A DNA stretch of 64,000 nt from Paenibacillus sediminis. GTDB lineage: Bacteria > Bacillota > Bacilli > Paenibacillales > Paenibacillaceae. The notes beneath the pieces are model-generated. The model ran no database searches, was not told where the DNA came from, and saw nothing but the letters and a program-made list of their open reading frames with translations. Every line of letters begins with the position of its first letter. The stretch's first letter is position 1. The DNA is taken from assembly GCF_017873765.1 (NCBI RefSeq), contig NZ_JAGGKP010000001.1:124001-188000 (forward strand), in the 5' to 3' direction. Of this stretch, positions 34,472-42,570 are shown in pieces. The position numbers and the translations under genes are program-made.

Positions 34472-34612
34472 ATGGTTTATAGATGCAGAATCGAACTGAA
34501 TGAGATTGCCCCGAAGATTTGGCGGGAGTTTCAATTTGATCCGGACGTGACGTTTCATCAGCTTCACAAAATCATCCAATCGGTCATGGGATGGGAAAAT
34601 TACCATTTATGA
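34472..34612 (+). pseudogene. Fragment of a plasmid pRiA4b ORF-3-like protein
   Basis: 46 codons encode YRCRIELNEIAPKIWREF and HQLHKIIQSVMGWENYHL, the N-terminal pattern of the pRiA4b ORF-3 family. The frame stops right after the MGWENYHL line, where intact proteins continue for more than 100 residues. No continuation is found in the other frames; the next gene follows after about 50 bases. An AAAGGAG site lies upstream. It is a truncated remnant of a mobile-element-associated gene. Confidence 0.7.
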
Positions 34613-34664
34613 GGCGAAGCAACGTGGCGAGGCGAGAAAAGTGACAGCAGCTGGAGGAGAATCT

Positions 34665-35111
34665 ATGAAAGAATTGAAATTGACCAAGCAGCAGTTTCAG
34701 GAGATTGTGGATGCATACGACATGTACGTAGAAGAAATAGAGTCCTTCCTGAATATCGAAACTGGAGATGTTGTCACGTTGCGAACGTTTGATCGGGATG
34801 AAGAGGACGAAGAATTAAGCGAGATCATTGAAGAAGGCTTTCATGAAACTTACTTTCGGATACCGAAACGGGATTCGGATGAAGGATATACCGACATGGT
34901 TGATTTTGCAGCAACGATTGAAGATACGATGCTGTAGTCCAGTCTGATGCACACATTAAGCGGCGGCAAGAGAATATTCCGAAGATTCAAGGATGCGTTA
35001 TCTTCCGACAGCGAGCAGTTAGAGCGGTATTACCAGTTTGTTGAAGAGCAGAATCGCAAACGTGTTTCTGATTGGTTCGAATCCATTGAAGTGAAGTTGA
35101 TTCTCGAGTAA
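34665..35111 (+). pseudogene. UPF0158-family protein gene with in-frame amber codon
   Basis: From ATG 34665 (GGAGGAG upstream) the frame gives KELKLTKQQFQEIVDAYDMY, LNIETGDVVTLRTF and FRIPKRDSDEGYTDMVDF, the UPF0158 pattern, and stops at TAG 34935-34937. The same frame continues without a shift as LSGGKRIFRRFKDAL and DWFESIEVKLILE, the normal C-terminal part of the family, up to TAA at 35109. A single nonsense change (for example CAG to TAG) therefore interrupts an otherwise complete gene of about 148 codons. Function of UPF0158 is unknown. Confidence 0.75.
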
Positions 35112-35118
35112 TAAAGAA

Positions 35119-35436
35119 ATGTTTGGGCAGGGGATACCGGTGAAACGTTCTTCAAGACAGACGATGATTAAGCTGTATGCTCAAGCGGTCATTTCGGAAC
35201 TTCAACAATTAGGTTATCCCAATGATCAAGCTAACGCAGTCTTTTTTCGACACTATCGAGACATGAAACGCTTATTTGGTCTTGAGCAGAATGTATGCGA
35301 TTTTGCAAAGATGATTGATGAATTTGAACGTGCCATGCAGAAGAAGCATGACCCGAGTGATCCCAATTCAATTGCTGTTGGCCATCTAAACCACTTGGCT
35401 AAAACATACATCCTTAAGCATAAAAGCAACAAATGA
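35119..35436 (+). CDS. Hypothetical protein
   Basis: A 105-residue, basic, probably helical protein (SSRQTMIKLYAQAVISELQQ; LNHLAKTYILKHKSNK). I do not recognise the family. It begins 7 bases after the UPF0158 remnant with no strong ribosome binding site before ATG 35119; GTG 35140 is another possible start. Surrounded by decayed genes, it could be intact island cargo or part of a longer lost gene. Confidence 0.5.
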   Translation: MFGQGIPVKRSSRQTMIKLYAQAVISELQQLGYPNDQANAVFFRHYRDMKRLFGLEQNVCDFAKMIDEFERAMQKKHDPSDPNSIAVGHLNHLAKTYILKHKSNK

Positions 35437-35610
35437 GCAGGATTATTTTCCAAATGGCAACCGATATACGACCTGTGTCGCTGTCACCATTTCTAAAAGA
35501 TGAATATGTCGACGCTGCGGCAGATCAACATATTTTCTTCTTCACCACTGAGCGTTCATCGACTATTGGAATTCCAAGATGGAAAGAAGCATCCAAAGGG
35601 GGTGGTCCTC

Positions 35611-37147
35611 TTGAATTTATCCGATTTTTCCAGATACATAGATCCTGCAGTTGTACACAGAGGGAAGGAATACGCGTCCGAAGGACGGGTAATTTCCTTG
35701 AAGTCCATTGCCGATGAAAAGTACACTGCGGTTGTGCGCGGGTACGAGGATTATGAGGTTTATGTAAGGCTAGACAACGAGAAAAACATAATGGAATCGG
35801 AATGCGATTGTCCGTACGATTTTGGACCGGTATGCAAGCATCAAGTCGCCGTATTCCTCGAGCTTAAGAATAGAGAAGCAGACGGGGTATCTTCACCGGA
35901 ACCGTCTCTCCGGCAACTGTTGGAAGCAGAGAGCAAGGAGAAATTAATCGAATTGCTGCTCTCGATTGCATCGGATTCATATACCGCGGAAGAGCGCATC
36001 AGACTCCACTTGTCGAAAAGGGGCGCGGATCAGGAGTTGGACGCCTGCCGACGGTTGATTCGATCCTACATTGACACATATTCGGATGATCATGGTTTTG
36101 TGTCTTGGCGGAACGTAAGCCGCGCGGTGGAAGGTGCGGAGATCGTCGCTGAAAAGGCTCTCTCCGCCTTCGATGAAGAGGAATGGTTGCACGGGCTGGC
36201 GATTCTGTTTTGCATCATCGAAGAGATGATTGAATTATTGCAGTCCGCCGACGATTCGGACGGTGGAGTCGGGATCGTGATCGAAAGCTGTCTGGAATCG
36301 ATCTTCAAGCTGGTTCAGGATCACCATCATATTCCGGCGGAAGAACGCTTGAAGATTTTCCGCCGGTTGTTGGAGGAGACACACCAGCCTTATTACGACG
36401 GGTGGTCGGATTGGCAGCTCGCGCTCCTCGAGGCGGCGGGCGCGCTGATCGAGTCGGAACAGATGCAACATCAATGGGATGATGCGGCGGATTCGCTCCT
36501 GGGTCATACGTCCGGAAGCAATTGGTCGCGGGAGTACACAGACGAGCGGGTAACTGTGCTCCGATATGGTCAAATTTTGGAACGTTCAGGTGAAGAACAG
36601 GCGAAAGCTTATTTGTATAAACATCTGCATTTCCCGGAAATTCGGGAGATTGCGATTCGAGCGGCGCTTGAGCAAGGCGATGCCGAGGAAGCGATCCGAT
36701 TGGCGGAGGCCGGGGAAGCCCAAGATCAGGGGCTGCCGGGGCTCGTCTATCGCTGGAAGAAATATCGGTATGAGGCATACCATCGCACAGGACAAGTCGA
36801 ACAGCAGCGGAAACTCGGGATGGAGCTATACCCAAATTCTGGTGGAAGAGGAGATGTACGCACGGCTTTTGGAACATGTCCGCAAGGCACCTTACCGAAT
36901 TGAATCGTTCTATGAGCAATTGCTTCCGCATTACCCGGAGGAGGTGAAGGCGCTTTTCGTGGCATATATCGAATTCCGGGCGGATCAATCCAGAGACAGG
37001 CGAGATTACGCCGATGTTTGCCGGATCATTCGAATGCTTCAACAGGTTGGCGGACGGAAAGAAGCGTTCACCGTCACACAAAAATTGTTAACCAAATTTC
37101 CGCGAAGACCGGCTTTCCGGGAGGAGCTGGGGAAGATTCGTTTTTGA
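35611..37147 (+). pseudogene. SWIM zinc-finger protein gene, frameshifted
   Basis: From TTG 35611 (AAGGGGGTGG upstream) the first frame encodes NLSDFSRYIDPAVVHRGKEY and the SWIM zinc motif CDCPYDFGPVCKH (CxC...CxH, residues about 67-79), then a long helical repeat region. Near 36830 a run of three C bases shifts the frame: MELY is followed out of frame by QILVEEEMYARLLEHVRKAP and continues to a stop at 37147. Removing one C restores a protein of about 510 residues. SWIM proteins of this layout are often encoded next to Snf2-type helicases; none is here. The single-base change could be decay or a sequencing error. Confidence 0.75.
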
Positions 37148-37251
37148 ACTTTATGGGAATAAGAAGTAACGCGGTTTGAGCATAGCTTGATTTTTGTGAG
37201 TGGGTGGACAAACTGGTATGCGAGGCCTGTAATTTTGATCTGAAACGAGTA

Positions 37252-37260
37252 TGTTATAAT
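37252..37260 (+). promoter_or_regulatory. Extended -10 promoter before the zeta-toxin pair
   Basis: TG-T-TATAAT is a perfect extended -10 element (TGnTATAAT), 35 bases before the first start codon of the pair. No good -35 is visible, which is normal for extended -10 promoters. Confidence 0.6.
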
Positions 37261-37294
37261 AATGGCAAGATTAAGTCGGGTTGGATGGTGACCT

Positions 37295-37474
37295 ATGATG
37301 GACCGTATTCAAGATTTGCAAAAACTGATCAAACTTACGGGCGATCGCGCGAAACTGGATGCAAAAGCGAACGGAACTTATATTGTCTATCAAACGGAAA
37401 AAGGCCAGATTGTCAAAGAATATGCAAACGGTGTGATCGAGCCAATCGACAATCCTGGGGTTCATCATGAATGA
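37295..37474 (+). CDS. Small putative antitoxin upstream of the zeta-type toxin
   Basis: A 59-codon gene (DRIQDLQKLIKLTGDRAKLD; YIVYQTEKGQIVKEYANG) that overlaps the start of the zeta-toxin gene by 8 bases (ATG 37467 inside its 3' end). The size, position and overlap fit an antitoxin, but the sequence is not like the classical epsilon protein, so the assignment is by context. A perfect extended -10 promoter lies just upstream. Confidence 0.6.
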   Translation: MMDRIQDLQKLIKLTGDRAKLDAKANGTYIVYQTEKGQIVKEYANGVIEPIDNPGVHHE

Positions 37475-38051
37475 GTACTCCACAGTGATGGTTGTATTCG
37501 CCGGCAATAACGGCAGCGGCAAAAGCACCATTCGCAATTTGATAGTGGACAGGCTTGGTATCAGTGTCAATATAGATCCCGACGCTTTAGCTCGGAGCAT
37601 TGATTCTGACCATCCGGATCGCCGCAAAGTATCCGCAGGCAAAGAAGCGATTAAACTTGCGAGAGATTGTATCCATCATAAACGCGATTTTTCTGTAGAA
37701 ACGACTTTGGCCGGCGGTAATGCGATACGACTGATACGGGAAGCCAAGGCGAACGGCTTTGAAGTGATGATGTTTTATGTGGGTCTAAATGATGTTCGGC
37801 TCAATATCGAACGTGTTGCCGCAAGAGTTCAAAACGGTGGACATCATATACCGACTAACGACATTGTTTGGAGACAAACCACATCCATGCAAAATCTGCT
37901 AACTCATATCCATCTCATTGATCATTTGATTGTGATTGATAATAGCGAAGTTTCCGGTAAAATCGTTATGCAAGCTGAACATAGTATTTTAAAATATCAG
38001 GCCGAATCTCTTCCAAAATGGGTGCATAAGATCAAGGATCAGTTACATTGA
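37467..38051 (+). CDS. Zeta-toxin-family P-loop kinase
   Basis: The 194-residue protein has a Walker A motif VVFAGNNGSGKSTIRNLIVD (residues about 9-28), then VNIDPDALARSI (catalytic Asp region), FSVETTLAGGNAIRLIREAK and a GFEVMMFYVGLNDVRLNIER line with RVAARVQNGGHHIP, all typical of zeta toxins. These phosphorylate UDP-N-acetylglucosamine and block cell wall synthesis; other small P-loop kinases of this group have different targets. The frame is intact, so with the small upstream gene this is the one apparently functional toxin-antitoxin pair of the island. Confidence 0.85.
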   Translation: MNEYSTVMVVFAGNNGSGKSTIRNLIVDRLGISVNIDPDALARSIDSDHPDRRKVSAGKEAIKLARDCIHHKRDFSVETTLAGGNAIRLIREAKANGFEVMMFYVGLNDVRLNIERVAARVQNGGHHIPTNDIVWRQTTSMQNLLTHIHLIDHLIVIDNSEVSGKIVMQAEHSILKYQAESLPKWVHKIKDQLH

Positions 38052-38065
38052 TTATGGAGAATCAT

Positions 38066-38245
38066 ATGAAGTTTGAAATTAGCAAATCTATGGAAAACAA
38101 AATTAATAATTGGGATAAATGTGAACCCAAAGATGTAACGGGAGCAAAGTTTGCGTACATATTTATACCAACAAGTCTAGGATTGGTTATCAAGGTCCAG
38201 TGTGATGTTTGTAAAAGGGAATTACTACTAACCGAAGATGATTAA
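38066..38245 (+). CDS. Hypothetical small protein with CxxC pair
   Basis: A 59-residue protein (KFEISKSMENKINNWDKC; KVQCDVCKRELLLTED) with one CxxC pair. Start ATG 38066 has GGAG 8 bases upstream; an in-frame ATG at 38048 overlaps the toxin gene. It is probably co-transcribed with the zeta-toxin pair and ends at a strong terminator. Family not recognised. Confidence 0.55.
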   Translation: MKFEISKSMENKINNWDKCEPKDVTGAKFAYIFIPTSLGLVIKVQCDVCKRELLLTEDD

Positions 38246-38290
38246 ATCTTGAATTTTACATTTCTCCCAATGTGAATAAGGAATTCTACG

Positions 38291-38319
38291 CGACCGGATT
38301 AGATCTGGTCGTTTTTTTT
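38291..38319 (+). terminator. Terminator before the pPIWI_RE cassette
   Basis: CGACCGGAT, loop TAG, ATCTGGTCG, one mismatch, followed by eight T residues. It separates the zeta-toxin unit from the pPIWI_RE operon. Confidence 0.85.
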
Positions 38320-38323
38320 GTGC

Positions 38324-38337
38324 AGAACATATATTCG
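38324..38337 (+). promoter_or_regulatory. LexA (SOS)-box-like element upstream of the pPIWI_RE operon
   Basis: AGAACATATATTCG agrees with the Bacillus LexA box CGAACRNRYGTTYC except at positions 1, 10 and 14. The same element, with the same two internal deviations, stands before the HIRAN gene (47256-47269), and both are followed by CTGACAA. Confidence 0.5.
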
Positions 38338-38353
38338 CTGACAAAGTGTTGTC

Positions 38354-38382
38354 ATGACTTAACTATAAAATAAAAATATACT
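38354..38382 (+). promoter_or_regulatory. Candidate promoter of the pPIWI_RE operon
   Basis: ATGACT (38354-38359), 17-base spacer, TATACT (38377-38382), about 35 bases before the first gene. The LexA-like box ends 17 bases upstream of it. Confidence 0.4.
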
Positions 38383-38416
38383 AGGTGATTCTTAATCCAT
38401 TACCGGTGGTGTTGAA

Positions 38417-39484
38417 ATGCAAATTGATAAGAATGATGTGAGGGATTGTTTGTTAAACTTAATCGCAGGTTTGTCACAGTGGGGAGAAGACTTCAGCGAG
38501 CCGCCGGCTCTATTGCGTCAAGGACATATGCAGTTTGTTCGACTCCTGATGTTGGAGGAAAAAAAAGCTCCAATTGATTTGCATTCACTTATTCAATTGT
38601 TGCAAAAACCGGCAGAAGAATGGGGAATTGTAGTAGCCGGTATCTATCCGGAGGAAGCGCCGCTCTTGATTCCGGATCTGGGCTTGTCACCAGACGCACG
38701 TGAATTTAAAATCGTGTACGATTCGCCTGAAGAAGCTCAGACACAAGAAATAGTAGAGATATTGCGCTACTGCCGAGGGACAATGCCGATGCTAGAGGAG
38801 AAGTACCGAAAACTTCGAGAGTTCCTTATTACCAATCCGGTTGTATCTGCGTACCGTTTAATGGAGTTTGGGCTGGAGCTTAAGGATACAGAACTGATGA
38901 AAAAGCTTAGTCGCTGTTATGAAGAAATTTCGGACGATGTAGAACGATATCGCAAATGTCCACGATGCGGATGGACGCTGGAATTTCGTAACGATCACTG
39001 GCAATGCGGGGCAGAAGATCTTTGTGGGAAACTGGCCAGTCGCGGAGAGCTTAAGAAATGGGAAATCCATGAGCCCATGCATCGATTGCGTTATGGAATT
39101 TATCGGTACACGATGTTGCCAGGGTTGGCTGAACTTACAGCTAAAGATTGGCTAACGAAGAAAGGTTACAAAGTTGAACTCTTTCCGCAAGTAGACCGGT
39201 TTGATTTAGCCGTCGAATTGGATACGCATATCGTCTATCTGGATATGAAGGATTTTAAGCACCCCCTACACCTGGCTAACTTCTTCAATAAAATGCAACC
39301 CCACCAACTAGAGAAATATCGAGACCCACATGTATATATTGTCATTCCGCAATACCGAACGAAAATATACCCCGGTTACTCGAAGCTTGTTAAACAAGCA
39401 CTTATGGCTCATGCGAGTCATCTGAAAGTCATAAATGAGCGGGATGTGCAGAAGCATCTGGCTGGGGAGGCAACGGAGAGATGA
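38417..39484 (+). CDS. pPIWI_RE-associated REase-fold nuclease with zinc ribbon
   Basis: A 355-residue protein with an N-terminal helical region, a four-cysteine zinc ribbon (KCPRCGWTLEFRNDHWQCGA plus a following C, residues about 180-205) and a C-terminal restriction-endonuclease-like domain. In the latter, RFDLAVELDTHIVYLDMKDF (about 260-279) holds a D-x(n)-DxK active site of the PD-(D/E)XK type. Its place as first gene before a DinG-like helicase and a PIWI-RE protein is the three-gene arrangement that Burroughs, Iyer and Aravind (2013) predicted as a DNA-targeting conflict system. It probably cleaves DNA in concert with them. It overlaps the helicase gene by 4 bases (ATGA). Confidence 0.85.
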   Translation: MQIDKNDVRDCLLNLIAGLSQWGEDFSEPPALLRQGHMQFVRLLMLEEKKAPIDLHSLIQLLQKPAEEWGIVVAGIYPEEAPLLIPDLGLSPDAREFKIVYDSPEEAQTQEIVEILRYCRGTMPMLEEKYRKLREFLITNPVVSAYRLMEFGLELKDTELMKKLSRCYEEISDDVERYRKCPRCGWTLEFRNDHWQCGAEDLCGKLASRGELKKWEIHEPMHRLRYGIYRYTMLPGLAELTAKDWLTKKGYKVELFPQVDRFDLAVELDTHIVYLDMKDFKHPLHLANFFNKMQPHQLEKYRDPHVYIVIPQYRTKIYPGYSKLVKQALMAHASHLKVINERDVQKHLAGEATER

Positions 39485-42400
39485 GAGTATCGTATTGGAC
39501 CTATTTTGAACAGTTCCTTCCGCGTCTCTTGCCATCTGGATTGCCGCGGCAAAACATTGAAACCATTTATACTGTGGAATTGTTCGTTACAGGATGTTTG
39601 ATGGTTGATTCTTCTATGGATATCAGCGAAGGTTATACGATTTTATCAGGTTACGACTCACCTATTCTTCCCAAGCCTGCTCGGAAGGAGATTGCACACC
39701 GTTTAAGAGTTTTATATAGTGCTTTGCGCTCAAGGATGACATGGGACAACTTATTCGAACGATATGAAGAAGTTTCGGTTGAATATAGATTATATGAAAA
39801 CGACGGTAGTCATTGGAGACTCCGGACTCCTGCCTTGTTCGCCGATCGCAGGAAATGGTACGAGCAATTATTAGAACAAGCTGTTGCCCATCTGTCTAAA
39901 GACATACACTTTGCTACATCAGGCAAGTTCCACTATTACAAATATAATCAGGAACAAGAGTCCATTCGTTATGGCGGAGAAATTCCACCGCCGTTGGTTA
40001 ATACGTCAACATTTCCGAGATATAGACCGAAGGGGAGATTTACACTTCATCTTGGAGACGAGCATACTTATCAGACAGAGGGGATGCGAGAAGCTTCGGC
40101 AGCCTTGGAATGGAAGGAACGGGCCGGAATTGGACTTAAACTAAAATCATTGACTAACCCCAGTATCCGACAGTTTGAGTATAAGGGCTTACAGCATATC
40201 GTAGGGGGACTGGGGTCGGGAAAATCCACATTTATGGTGTTGGAAACGGATCGATTAGTCCGAGCAGGAGCTCGTGTCGGATTCATTGAGAGCAGTGTCC
40301 CTCAAGTATTAAATCGAGTTAAGGAACTTCGTTTATTGGGAATTAACGCTGTTCCTGTAATTGGAAGAACGGGTCGCCGTAAACATCAGAAAGATTATAT
40401 ATCCGCCCGTCGCCATCAGATTCGGGATGTAACGGATTGGGGGCAGGATTCTTATCTGGAACTCCGACATGTATCCGATTTTTGCATAATCCATGCCCTT
40501 GCCAATGACCATGAAAATACGACAGATTATCCATGTCGTCAGTTAATACAGCAGGAGAAAAAGTGCGTATGCCCCTATGCAGCCAGTTGCGGAATCTATC
40601 GCGATTTCGCAGCCCTGGTCCAGGCGGAAGTATGGGTTACAACCTCAGCAAGCATATTGAAAACAAAACTACCTGTTATGCTGGACCCTTATGAGAGAAC
40701 AGTCTATGAAGCGATGTATGACTTGTTAGACATCATTTTCGTTGATGAAGCCGATGCGGTTCAGAAGCAATTCGACGATTCCTTCGTCTCCGAGATTGCA
40801 TTGTTTGGTAACTCTCAGCATCTCTTTGAGAAGACCCTGTTAGAATCATTTCGAAAAACGATAGGTTATTATGGTAAGTATGCACATGACGAGGTTGTAC
40901 AAGACTGGATGGATGTTCTGAATCGCCTTGAAAGCACCATCCGCCGCGGTGTATATCGTACATTGAATTTATCGCCTGAATTCGCTCAGTTTTTGTACCG
41001 GAAGCTATTACGGCTCTCTACCGAAGCTTATCGCATCAGTGGCGCTTTCGCCAAGGACGAACAGAATCGGGAGAGAATTGAACAGGAATTACGCAACTAT
41101 GCGGATCATCCGCTGGACCACCCTATCTATGCAGATGTAACGAAAATGCTGCAAGCTCGAACGAAGAAGGAGCGGGAACAAGCTCTAACTACCATTCTCC
41201 ATAAGTTGGGCGGTGAGACAAACCCTGTTGGAAGATTGAAATTCCCGGTTCATTCGTTGGAATTATATTTATGTCTGGCACTTATCGATCATGATATACA
41301 AGTGTTCATGGATCTTTATCCGCTAGTTCAAGCCAAATTAGGAAAATTATCTGAATTCGAGGGACTCTACACGATTCAACGTGAGTTTTCAGCAATTATG
41401 AAAGATGCGATGACAGGACGTATGACGGGGTATCTGTATGAAGTAAAACCTGGGAATGACACAGGTACATTCAAAGCCGTTCAGTATTCAGGTGTCGGTC
41501 GACTTCTCCTTGAAGACTGGCAATCGATCTACGCTGGAATAGATGGATATGAAGGTCCTGCGGTTGTTCTGCTTTCAGGTACAAGTCTGGCTCCAGGATC
41601 AGCCCATTATCATATTGCATCGTTGCCTGGATGGCTGTTGGAATCCAATCTGGGTGTTCCAGTCATTCACCAGGAATATTATCCGATCTATGAGCACGGG
41701 AAGGAAACCCCTATCCAAATATCCGGTGAGATTGAGGATAGGAGAGAACGAAATCTACGTGCGCTAACCGCCAAGTTAATGTCCAAGATTGAACAAGAAT
41801 TGCTGGAGTGGCGTTACTCGGGTGCAAATCGTAAAGTGCTGTTGATTGTCAACTCTTATGAAGACGTTGCTGATGTCGGAGCCGTATTTGCATCACATTC
41901 TTCTTGGAAAAATAGATACCGCCAGTTAACGAGGGACCCGGATCCTTTTCATGAAGCCGAGTTTTCAAGAGCAGAATTAGAGCGGTTTGCTAACGAAAAC
42001 GCTGATGTGCTGATCGCCCCGTTACTTGCGATAAGTCGCGGTTATAACATTCTGGATGATACGAAAGGTTCATTATTCGGATCTGTGTTTTTTATGATAC
42101 GGCCATATCCGATACCGCAGGACATGACCTATCTCATCCAACTTTTGCATGCCAAACTGCCTGACTTCATTGAACGTGCCGATTTTGAAGGCAAGCTTTA
42201 TAGGCAGGCACTGGACCTCATTCGCAGCGAAAGTAATAGCTTGCTCCACCGGATGTACCGCAAACCAGACTATTGGTCCGTATTAAATCCTGCGGAGAGA
42301 AAGACCATAGCCTGGTATACGTTTATTCCAGTCTGGCAAACGATTGGAAGGCTTCTTCGCAAAGGCACACCGGCGAGAGTGTTCTACTGTGATGGTAAAT

Positions 42401-42570
42401 TTCTAGCTCAGCCTATGCGCACGGATGTTGGGGAATCGATGTTGGATTACTGGCTGAAGATCATGGTGGATCATGAATCAAATCCAGCATTTCGCAGTTT
42501 ATATGGACCATTTATAGACAGTATGAAAGTCATGATGGAAAGGAATGAGGCCCATGAGTCGGACTGGTAA
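39481..42570 (+). CDS. pPIWI_RE-associated DinG/XPD-like helicase
   Basis: A 1029-residue superfamily 2 helicase. Walker A is GGLGSGKST (residues about 242-250) and the Walker B/DExD box is IIFVDEADAV (about 418-427). Four cysteines at about 352-372 (C-RQLIQQEKK-CVC-PYAAS-C) are placed between them, like the iron-sulphur cluster of DinG/XPD helicases. Motif VI is QTIGRLLRKGTP (about 952-963). The N-terminal 230 residues are specific to this group. It should unwind DNA or RNA-DNA hybrids for the PIWI-RE and REase partners. Both ends overlap neighbouring genes (4 and 17 bases), so the three proteins are made together. Confidence 0.85.
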   Translation: MRVSYWTYFEQFLPRLLPSGLPRQNIETIYTVELFVTGCLMVDSSMDISEGYTILSGYDSPILPKPARKEIAHRLRVLYSALRSRMTWDNLFERYEEVSVEYRLYENDGSHWRLRTPALFADRRKWYEQLLEQAVAHLSKDIHFATSGKFHYYKYNQEQESIRYGGEIPPPLVNTSTFPRYRPKGRFTLHLGDEHTYQTEGMREASAALEWKERAGIGLKLKSLTNPSIRQFEYKGLQHIVGGLGSGKSTFMVLETDRLVRAGARVGFIESSVPQVLNRVKELRLLGINAVPVIGRTGRRKHQKDYISARRHQIRDVTDWGQDSYLELRHVSDFCIIHALANDHENTTDYPCRQLIQQEKKCVCPYAASCGIYRDFAALVQAEVWVTTSASILKTKLPVMLDPYERTVYEAMYDLLDIIFVDEADAVQKQFDDSFVSEIALFGNSQHLFEKTLLESFRKTIGYYGKYAHDEVVQDWMDVLNRLESTIRRGVYRTLNLSPEFAQFLYRKLLRLSTEAYRISGAFAKDEQNRERIEQELRNYADHPLDHPIYADVTKMLQARTKKEREQALTTILHKLGGETNPVGRLKFPVHSLELYLCLALIDHDIQVFMDLYPLVQAKLGKLSEFEGLYTIQREFSAIMKDAMTGRMTGYLYEVKPGNDTGTFKAVQYSGVGRLLLEDWQSIYAGIDGYEGPAVVLLSGTSLAPGSAHYHIASLPGWLLESNLGVPVIHQEYYPIYEHGKETPIQISGEIEDRRERNLRALTAKLMSKIEQELLEWRYSGANRKVLLIVNSYEDVADVGAVFASHSSWKNRYRQLTRDPDPFHEAEFSRAELERFANENADVLIAPLLAISRGYNILDDTKGSLFGSVFFMIRPYPIPQDMTYLIQLLHAKLPDFIERADFEGKLYRQALDLIRSESNSLLHRMYRKPDYWSVLNPAERKTIAWYTFIPVWQTIGRLLRKGTPARVFYCDGKFLAQPMRTDVGESMLDYWLKIMVDHESNPAFRSLYGPFIDSMKVMMERNEAHESDW

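Noticed and set aside
35070-35085. GGTTCGAATCC, the sequence of a tRNA T-arm
   Set aside because: It falls in the UPF0158 coding frame (DWFESIE) and no acceptor stem, D-arm or anticodon arm can be built around it.
36566-37147. A separate 193-residue protein in this frame
   Set aside because: Only the part after about 36830 is coding, as the shifted C-terminus of the SWIM protein; the part before it is an out-of-frame shadow.
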